A stretch of 64,000 nucleotides of DNA from Methylosarcina fibrata AML-C10 (GTDB lineage: Bacteria; Pseudomonadota; Gammaproteobacteria; Methylococcales; Methylomonadaceae), in contig NZ_KB889965.1 of assembly GCF_000372865.1 (NCBI RefSeq), positions 4,361,786 to 4,425,785 of the forward strand, in the 5' to 3' direction. This document shows positions 58,846 to 64,000 of this stretch, piece after piece. Within the stretch, counting starts at the first letter, position 1; each line of letters begins with the position of its first letter. The notes beneath the pieces were generated by a model. That model searched no databases. It was not told where the DNA came from and worked only from the letters and a program-made list of their open reading frames with translations. Both the position numbers and the translations under genes were made by a program.

Positions 58846-59180
58846 CCGTCTGCCGTTTCCTGCCGAACAGTTAACCGGGTTCCGGAAAAGCAACACCGGC
58901 GGATCGACACAAGCCGCGCGGCCGGCGTTGAAGCCGCCCATTTTACAACGGACTTCGAGCCGCCGGGTCGAAATTGACGAAAGAGCGCGGCGGAAAGGGC
59001 TTCATGAGTACCGGTGGATTTTGCTGCATGGCCATAGAATCCTGGCGCTGATCGGTATGATGAGTTAAAATTACCCGGTTTATTTGTGATAATTGTTGCG
59101 TAATGACTGTTTGTCTTCCAGGGAGTTGCGGAATGATATATCGGATCAAGAGTTTATAACTACTTACGAAGAGGCTGCTC
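58846..59180. other. Intergenic region upstream of the second cox operon
   Basis: About 335 bases with no convincing gene. A possible promoter is TTAAAA (59066-59071) with 17 bases to GATAAT (59089-59094), preceded by TGT as an extended -10, about 80 bases before coxB. GAAGAGG serves as the ribosome-binding site of the GTG start at 59181. A minus-strand open frame of 118 codons covers the region but has no family features. Confidence 0.4.
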
Positions 59181-60677
59181 GTGAACAAAACTAAGCAACT
59201 ATTCGCAGGCCTGATTTTGATGGCGTTAGGCCAGGAATCAGCGCGGGCGGAATACTCGCTCAATTTAGTAAAAGGGGTCACAAAAATCAGTAATGACATT
59301 TATGACCTGCATATGCTGACCCTATGGATTTGCGTATTAATTGGCATCGTTGTGTTCGGCACTATGTTCTATTCGATCTACCATCATCGCAAGGACAAAG
59401 GGCATAAAGCCGAACAATTTCATGAGAACACGACCGTCGAAATCATCTGGACGATTATTCCGACCGTCATTTTGATCAGCATGGCCATCCCAGCCACCAA
59501 AACCATGCTGGAGCTCGACGACGTTCAAGATTCCGATATGTCCATCAAGGTGACCGGCTGGCAATGGAAATGGGAATACGACTATCTCGACAGCGGCATC
59601 CATTTTTTCAGCAGCCTGGACGAGGCCAGCAATAAGGCTCGTCAGTTGGATTCCGGCATCGATCCCCGTTCGGTTTCGAACTACCTGCTGAACGTCGATC
59701 ATCCGCTGGTGATTCCCACCAACAAGAAAATCCGTTTCGTCTTTACCGCCGCCGATGTGATTCACTCCTGGTGGGTTCCCGCTCTGGGCTGGAAAAAGGA
59801 CGCAAACCCGGGTTTCATCAATGAAGCCTGGACAATGGTCGAAAAACCCGGCACTTATCGCGGCCAGTGTACCGAACTGTGCGGCAAGGATCACGGTTTC
59901 ATGCCTATCGTCGTGGTGGCCATGGATCAGCCCGACTACGACGCCTGGGTTAAAAAGACTCAGGAAGAAGCTCAAAAAGGCCCCGATTTAAGCGATCAAA
60001 GCCATGACCAATTGGTTGCCAAAGGCGCCACGGTTTACGAGAAAAATTGCTCGACCTGCCATCTGCCCGGCGGCGAAGGCGTCCCCGGTGCTTTCCCGGC
60101 GCTCAAAGGCAGCTCGGTCGTGAAAGGCGACATCAAGGCGCAGGCGGAAATCGTGCTGAACGGTAAAAACGCGATGCCTGCCTTCGCAAAAATGTTGAAG
60201 GCCGATGAACTGGCCGCGGTCATTACTTATACCCGGAATGCGCTGGGCAACAAGGTCGGCGACGAAATCCAGCCGAAAGCGATCCAGGAGATGCTGCCGG
60301 AAGGCGCGGGTGCTTCGGCCCCGGCTGCCGAATCCTCGGCGCCGAAGGCCGAGGCGCAACCGGCGGTCTCGGAAATGACGAAGGATGAACTGATCGCCAG
60401 AGGCAAGGAAGTTTACGAGAGCAATTGCGTGTCCTGTCATCAGGCCGAAGGTCAGGGCATGCCGCCCACGTTCCCCGCGTTAACCGGAAGCCCGGTGGTG
60501 ACCGGCGACATTAAAGCCCAGGTCGATCTGATGATGAACGGGAAGGGCATGATGCCGGCTTTCGGTAAAACCTTGAGCGCAACCGATTTTGCGGCTGTCG
60601 TTACCTATACACGGAACGGTTTGGGCAATGCGGTGAATGACTTCATTCAGCCGAAGGAAATCGAGGCCATGCAATAG
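59181..60677 (+). CDS. coxB: Cytochrome c oxidase subunit II with two fused cytochrome c domains
   Basis: A 498-residue subunit II. A signal peptide precedes two membrane helices (about residues 42-65 and 88-106). The CuA ligands Cys230, Cys234, His238 and Met241 are in GQCTELCGKDHGFM, and DVIHSWWVP is also present. Two cytochrome c domains follow: CSTCH at 290-294 and CVSCH at 416-420. They are joined by an Ala/Pro/Glu-rich linker (about 375-395). The domains are similar (GSSVVKGDIKAQ and GSPVVTGDIKAQ), so one arose by tandem duplication. The GTG start has GAAGAGG upstream. Confidence 0.94.
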   Translation: MNKTKQLFAGLILMALGQESARAEYSLNLVKGVTKISNDIYDLHMLTLWICVLIGIVVFGTMFYSIYHHRKDKGHKAEQFHENTTVEIIWTIIPTVILISMAIPATKTMLELDDVQDSDMSIKVTGWQWKWEYDYLDSGIHFFSSLDEASNKARQLDSGIDPRSVSNYLLNVDHPLVIPTNKKIRFVFTAADVIHSWWVPALGWKKDANPGFINEAWTMVEKPGTYRGQCTELCGKDHGFMPIVVVAMDQPDYDAWVKKTQEEAQKGPDLSDQSHDQLVAKGATVYEKNCSTCHLPGGEGVPGAFPALKGSSVVKGDIKAQAEIVLNGKNAMPAFAKMLKADELAAVITYTRNALGNKVGDEIQPKAIQEMLPEGAGASAPAAESSAPKAEAQPAVSEMTKDELIARGKEVYESNCVSCHQAEGQGMPPTFPALTGSPVVTGDIKAQVDLMMNGKGMMPAFGKTLSATDFAAVVTYTRNGLGNAVNDFIQPKEIEAMQ

Positions 60678-60751
60678 CCGTCCGGACCGGATGATGGCTG
60701 TACGCTGTTGAATCGTTGCAAGCAATTTTAAAAATTTTTGAGGTATAAATT

Positions 60752-62365
60752 ATGTCCGCTGTAATAGCACCACATGATGATCATCATGATCATGATCACG
60801 GTCCTGCCAAAGGGTGGTTAAGATGGGTTATCACCACCAACCATAAAGATATCGGCACCCTGTATCTCGTCTTCGCGCTGGCGATGTTCTTTGTAGGCGG
60901 CGCCATGGCGATGGTTATCCGCGCCGAATTGTTCGAACCCGGCATGCAGTTCGTCAATCCGCAGTTTTTTAACTCGATGACGACCATGCACGCTCTGGTG
61001 ATGGTGTTCGGGGCGGTCATGCCCGCTTTCGTGGGGCTCGCCAACTGGATGATTCCGTTAATGATCGGCGCGCCCGACATGGCGCTGCCACGAATGAACA
61101 ACATGAGCTTCTGGATGTTGGTAGCCGGCATCTTGCTCCTGGCCAGCACCCTGCTGATGGAAGGCGGCGCGCCCGCAGCCGGCTGGACTCTGTATCCTCC
61201 GCTGGTATTGCAAACCGGAGCGGCACTGCCGTTCGCAATTTTTTCGGTGCATTTGCTCGGGATTTCCTCGATCATGGGCGCGATCAACATTATCGCGACC
61301 ATTTTCAACATGCGCGCTCCGGCGATGACCTTGATGAAAATGCCGTTGTTCGTCTGGACCTGGCTGATCACCGCCTTTTTGCTGATCGCCATCATGCCGG
61401 TCTTCGCCGGCGCGGTCACCATGCTGTTGACCGACCGCTTTTTCGAAACCAGTTTTTTCGATGCGGCGGGCGGCGGCGATCCCGTGCTTTACCAGCACAT
61501 TTTCTGGTTCTTCGGCCATCCTGAAGTGTATGTGATGATTCTGCCGACCTTCGGCGTGGCTTCCACGATCATTCCGGTATTTTCCCGAAAACCCCTGTTC
61601 GGTTACAGTTCGATGGTCTATGCGACCGCCTCGATCGCTTTCCTGTCGTTTATCGTCTGGGCGCACCACATGTTCCTGGTCGGCATGCCGATGGCGGGAG
61701 AACTGTACTTCATGTATGCGACCATGCTGATCGCGATTCCCACCGGCGTGAAAGTCTTCAACTGGACCGCGACGATGTGGAAAGGCTCGCTGACGTTCGA
61801 AACGCCGATGTTGTTCTCGATTGCTTTCGTCGTCCTTTTTACGATGGGCGGTTTCACCGGCCTGATGATGGCGGTCGCTCCGGCGGACTTCCAGTACCAT
61901 GATACGTATTTCATCGTGGCGCATTTTCATTACACTCTGGTGCCCGCTTCGGTCTTCATTTTGATGGCCGCCGGTTACTACTGGCTGCCTAAATGGACCG
62001 GGCACATGTACAACGAAAGAATCGGCAAGCTGCATTTCTGGCTTTCCGCCATTTCGGTCAACATCCTGTTTTTTCCTCAGCACTTTCTTGGCTTGGCCGG
62101 CATGCCGAGAAGAATTCCCGACTATGCGGTGCAATTTGCCGACTGGAACATGATTTCAAGCATCGGAGGATTCATCTTCGGCGCCAGCCAGTTGCTGTTC
62201 CTTTATATTGTGATCGACACCATCAAGGGCGGCACCGGCGAAAAAGTCACCGATGAAGTTTGGGAAGATGCGAGCAAGCACGGCCTGGAGTGGACTCTGC
62301 CGTCGCCTCCTCCTTATCATACTTTCACGACGCCGCCTGAATCGGTTCCGAGCGAGCATCACTAA
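60752..62365 (+). CDS. coxA: Cytochrome c oxidase subunit I (canonical A1 type)
   Basis: A 537-residue subunit I with twelve helices. It has all proton-channel residues of the A1 class: Asp in [12 protein letters not shown], Glu258 in [12 protein letters not shown] and Lys334 in IPTGVKVF. Haem and copper ligands are in WAHHMF and AHFHYTL. A His/Asp-rich N-terminal stretch ([10 protein letters not shown]) is unusual and may bind metal. It follows coxB by 74 bases and is the proton-pumping partner of the diheme subunit II. Confidence 0.96.
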   Translation: MSAVIAPHDDHHDHDHGPAKGWLRWVITTNHKDIGTLYLVFALAMFFVGGAMAMVIRAELFEPGMQFVNPQFFNSMTTMHALVMVFGAVMPAFVGLANWMIPLMIGAPDMALPRMNNMSFWMLVAGILLLASTLLMEGGAPAAGWTLYPPLVLQTGAALPFAIFSVHLLGISSIMGAINIIATIFNMRAPAMTLMKMPLFVWTWLITAFLLIAIMPVFAGAVTMLLTDRFFETSFFDAAGGGDPVLYQHIFWFFGHPEVYVMILPTFGVASTIIPVFSRKPLFGYSSMVYATASIAFLSFIVWAHHMFLVGMPMAGELYFMYATMLIAIPTGVKVFNWTATMWKGSLTFETPMLFSIAFVVLFTMGGFTGLMMAVAPADFQYHDTYFIVAHFHYTLVPASVFILMAAGYYWLPKWTGHMYNERIGKLHFWLSAISVNILFFPQHFLGLAGMPRRIPDYAVQFADWNMISSIGGFIFGASQLLFLYIVIDTIKGGTGEKVTDEVWEDASKHGLEWTLPSPPPYHTFTTPPESVPSEHH

Positions 62366-62374
62366 GAAAGGGAT

Positions 62375-62407
62375 GGCCCAAGGTGAATGGATTTTTAACC
62401 TTGGGCC
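62375..62407 (+). other. Hairpin between coxA and the small assembly gene
   Basis: A perfect 10-base-pair stem GGCCCAAGGT (62375-62384) and ACCTTGGGCC (62398-62407) with a 13-base loop, 9 bases after the coxA stop. No T run follows, so it is more likely an mRNA stability or processing element that sets relative amounts of coxA and downstream products than a true terminator. Confidence 0.6.
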
Positions 62408-62440
62408 GTTCGAGTCATTGCTTGGCATCGAATTAAAATA

Positions 62441-62539
62441 ATGGACAGAAAAAAGAAAAACATATTGACGGCAGTGATATTGGTTCTGATAGCCGTCGTG
62501 ATCTATGCCTTCGCGGTCATGAAAGCGCTTTCACAATGA
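62441..62539 (+). CDS. Cytochrome oxidase small assembly protein (32 residues)
   Basis: A 32-residue peptide: four basic residues (MDRKKKN) then a single hydrophobic helix (ILTAVILVLIAVVIYAFAVM). It sits between coxA and ctaG, where beta- and gammaproteobacteria often have such a short membrane protein, linked to oxidase assembly. Its stop overlaps the ctaG start by four bases (ATGA). The function is inferred from position and form. Confidence 0.72.
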   Translation: MDRKKKNILTAVILVLIAVVIYAFAVMKALSQ

Positions 62540-63081
62540 TCGACGACGCCGGACAAAAGAACAGAAAACTGATCCGAACCCTGCTGTTAGTCGTCGTCGG
62601 CATGTTCGGTTTCGGTTATGCCTTGGTGCCTCTTTACGACGTTTTGTGCGAGGTGACCGGAATCAACGGTAAAGTCGAATCCGTCGCGGCCAAAGACGAT
62701 GTCTATCAGCCGGATGCGAACAGAGAAATAACCGTAGAATTCATGACGTCGCTCAATGAAGCGGCGCCGATGGAGTTTCGTGCGGAAACCAGGAAAATGA
62801 AGATTCATCCCGGCGCCTATTACACGGTGAATTTTTATGCGGAAAACAAGACGGACAAAGACTTGGTCGCCCAAGCCATTCCCAGTATTTCTCCGGGACC
62901 CGTTGCGGAATATTTTGAAAAAACGGAATGCTTTTGTTTTTCCGAACAAAAATTCAAGCCTCGCGAGGGCAGAACCCTGCCGGTAAGGTTTGTCGTAAAT
63001 CCTGCAATTCCGGAAAAATATAAAACGATTACACTTGCCTACACATTTTTTGATAATACTGGAAAATCAGTAAACCAATAG
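62536..63081 (+). CDS. ctaG: Cytochrome c oxidase assembly protein CtaG (Cox11 family)
   Basis: A 181-residue copper chaperone that inserts CuB into subunit I. One N-terminal membrane helix (about residues 14-34) precedes a periplasmic immunoglobulin-like domain with the copper-binding CFCF motif. LVPLYDVLCEVTGINGK after the helix is typical and includes a further conserved Cys. Coupled to the small membrane peptide gene and 11 bases before coxC. Confidence 0.95.
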   Translation: MIDDAGQKNRKLIRTLLLVVVGMFGFGYALVPLYDVLCEVTGINGKVESVAAKDDVYQPDANREITVEFMTSLNEAAPMEFRAETRKMKIHPGAYYTVNFYAENKTDKDLVAQAIPSISPGPVAEYFEKTECFCFSEQKFKPREGRTLPVRFVVNPAIPEKYKTITLAYTFFDNTGKSVNQ

Positions 63082-63092
63082 AGAGGAGACTT

Positions 63093-63971
63093 ATGTCGAC
63101 ACCCAACGCTTATTATATTCCGCATAAAGCGACCTGGCCCATAATCGGAACCATCGGGTTGATGTTGATGCTGGCGGGCTTTGCCAATTATTTGAACGGT
63201 TCATCGGCGGGTTCGTTCTTCATGATCCTGGGCCTGATGGTGTTTGTCCTGATGTTGACCGGCTGGTTTACCCTCCAGGCGCTGGAAAGCGAAACCGGAA
63301 TGTACAATACCCAAGTAGGCATATCGTACCGCATGGGCATGATGTGGTTCATCTTCTCCGAAATTATGTTTTTCGGCGTGTTTTTCGGCGCTTTATGGTA
63401 TATCCGCAACTTATCGGTGCCTTGGCTCGGCGAAGGCGTCACGAAAGAGATGCTGCATCCGTTGTTCGACGCCACCTGGCCCACTAACGGTCCGGAAAAA
63501 CTCGGCGGCAAGATCGTTGACGGACAGATGACGGGCGAGTTCGAGCCGATGGGAGCCTGGGGTCTGCCGTTTTTGAACACTCTGATCCTGTTGAGCAGCG
63601 GCGTCACCTGCACCTGGGCCCATCACGGCTTGCTGGCGAAAAACCGTGACCAGTTGATCAAGGGCTTGATTGCCACCGTCGTATTGGGATTTCTGTTTGT
63701 TTCGTTCCAGGCTTACGAATATCACGAAGCTTATACCGAAATGGGACTGACTTTGGGTTCGGGCGTTTACGGATCCACTTTCTTCATGCTGACCGGTTTT
63801 CACGGTTTTCACGTTTGCGTCGGAGCCATTATCCTGAGCGTCGTTCTGTTCCGCAGTTGGAGAGGGCATTTCAAACCGGAAAACCACTTTGCTTTCGAGG
63901 CCGCGGCCTGGTACTGGCATTTCGTTGACGTGGTCTGGTTGGGCCTGTTCATTTTCGTTTATTTGATGTAA
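63093..63971 (+). CDS. coxC: Cytochrome c oxidase subunit III
   Basis: A 292-residue seven-helix subunit III of the second oxidase. Hallmarks are FSEIMFFGVFFGALWY, VTCTWAHHGLL, GFHGFHVCVGAI and the C-terminal WYWHFVDVVWLGLFI. GAGAGGAG precedes the ATG. It ends 29 bases before the window edge, so later cox operon genes would lie outside. Confidence 0.95.
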   Translation: MSTPNAYYIPHKATWPIIGTIGLMLMLAGFANYLNGSSAGSFFMILGLMVFVLMLTGWFTLQALESETGMYNTQVGISYRMGMMWFIFSEIMFFGVFFGALWYIRNLSVPWLGEGVTKEMLHPLFDATWPTNGPEKLGGKIVDGQMTGEFEPMGAWGLPFLNTLILLSSGVTCTWAHHGLLAKNRDQLIKGLIATVVLGFLFVSFQAYEYHEAYTEMGLTLGSGVYGSTFFMLTGFHGFHVCVGAIILSVVLFRSWRGHFKPENHFAFEAAAWYWHFVDVVWLGLFIFVYLM

Positions 63972-64000
63972 ATAATACGAAGTCCTGTTAAAAGCGCTGC

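Overview
The window reads as a chromosomal segment of a gammaproteobacterium, most likely a methanotroph or methylotroph of the Methylococcales. This is inferred from gamma-type translation proteins, an Azotobacter-like 7Fe ferredoxin, a cytoplasmic NAD-reducing [NiFe] hydrogenase, a SoxYZ-like carrier of the kind found with quinoprotein (methanol-type) dehydrogenases, and two cytochrome c oxidase clusters. No methane monooxygenase, methanol dehydrogenase or rRNA gene lies inside the window, so the assignment rests on context.

1-22.9 kb (+ strand): the end of rpoB, then rpoC, the str genes (rpsL, rpsG, fusA, tuf), the complete S10, spc and alpha operon genes (rpsJ to rpmJ, with secY), and rpsM, rpsK, rpsD, rpoA, rplQ. 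It ends at a terminator shared with the convergent fdxA. This block is AT-richer than the rest, except tuf, which stands out as GC-rich. Two good promoter-like sites lie inside it, after rpoC and before rpsM. The first is followed by an intrinsic terminator before rpsL.

22.9-27.2 kb: housekeeping and redox genes: fdxA, a periplasmic TPR protein, a CYTH triphosphatase-like protein, iron superoxide dismutase and a LeuB-family dehydrogenase with its own promoter.

27.3-35.3 kb (- strand): a tightly packed seven-gene run. In transcription order it encodes a metallothionein, a pyruvate-oxidase-like ThDP enzyme, an enolase-superfamily acid-sugar dehydratase, a large FAD/Fe-S 2-hydroxyacid dehydrogenase, a membrane-anchored SDR, an Anabaena-sensory-rhodopsin-transducer (ASRT) homologue and a DCC-family thiol protein. 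Junctions range from a 17-base overlap to a 45-base gap. I read it as a probable uncharacterised sugar-acid or hydroxy-acid oxidation pathway, and it is the best candidate for a new system here.

35.5-41.3 kb (+): yjbQ, then hoxF-U-Y-H-W, an NAD-reducing hydrogenase with its C-terminal protease. 41.4-47.1 kb (+): a structured leader, then an unusual aa3-type oxidase (subunit II with one haem c, subunit I lacking the usual Glu and Lys of the proton channels, subunit III), a small membrane protein and a triheme cytochrome c. 

47.2-53.0 kb (- strand): pirin, a double-ATPase ABC protein, a RelE/RelB-like toxin-antitoxin pair and PEP synthase. 53.2-57.8 kb (+): gcvT and gcvP without gcvH, and a DUF2721 membrane protein. 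58.0-64.0 kb (+): the SoxYZ-like carrier and a second, canonical oxidase operon (diheme subunit II, subunit I, a 32-residue membrane peptide, CtaG, subunit III). Together the right half is dominated by electron entry (H2, hydroxyacids, pyruvate, glycine, quinoprotein substrates) and by terminal oxidases.
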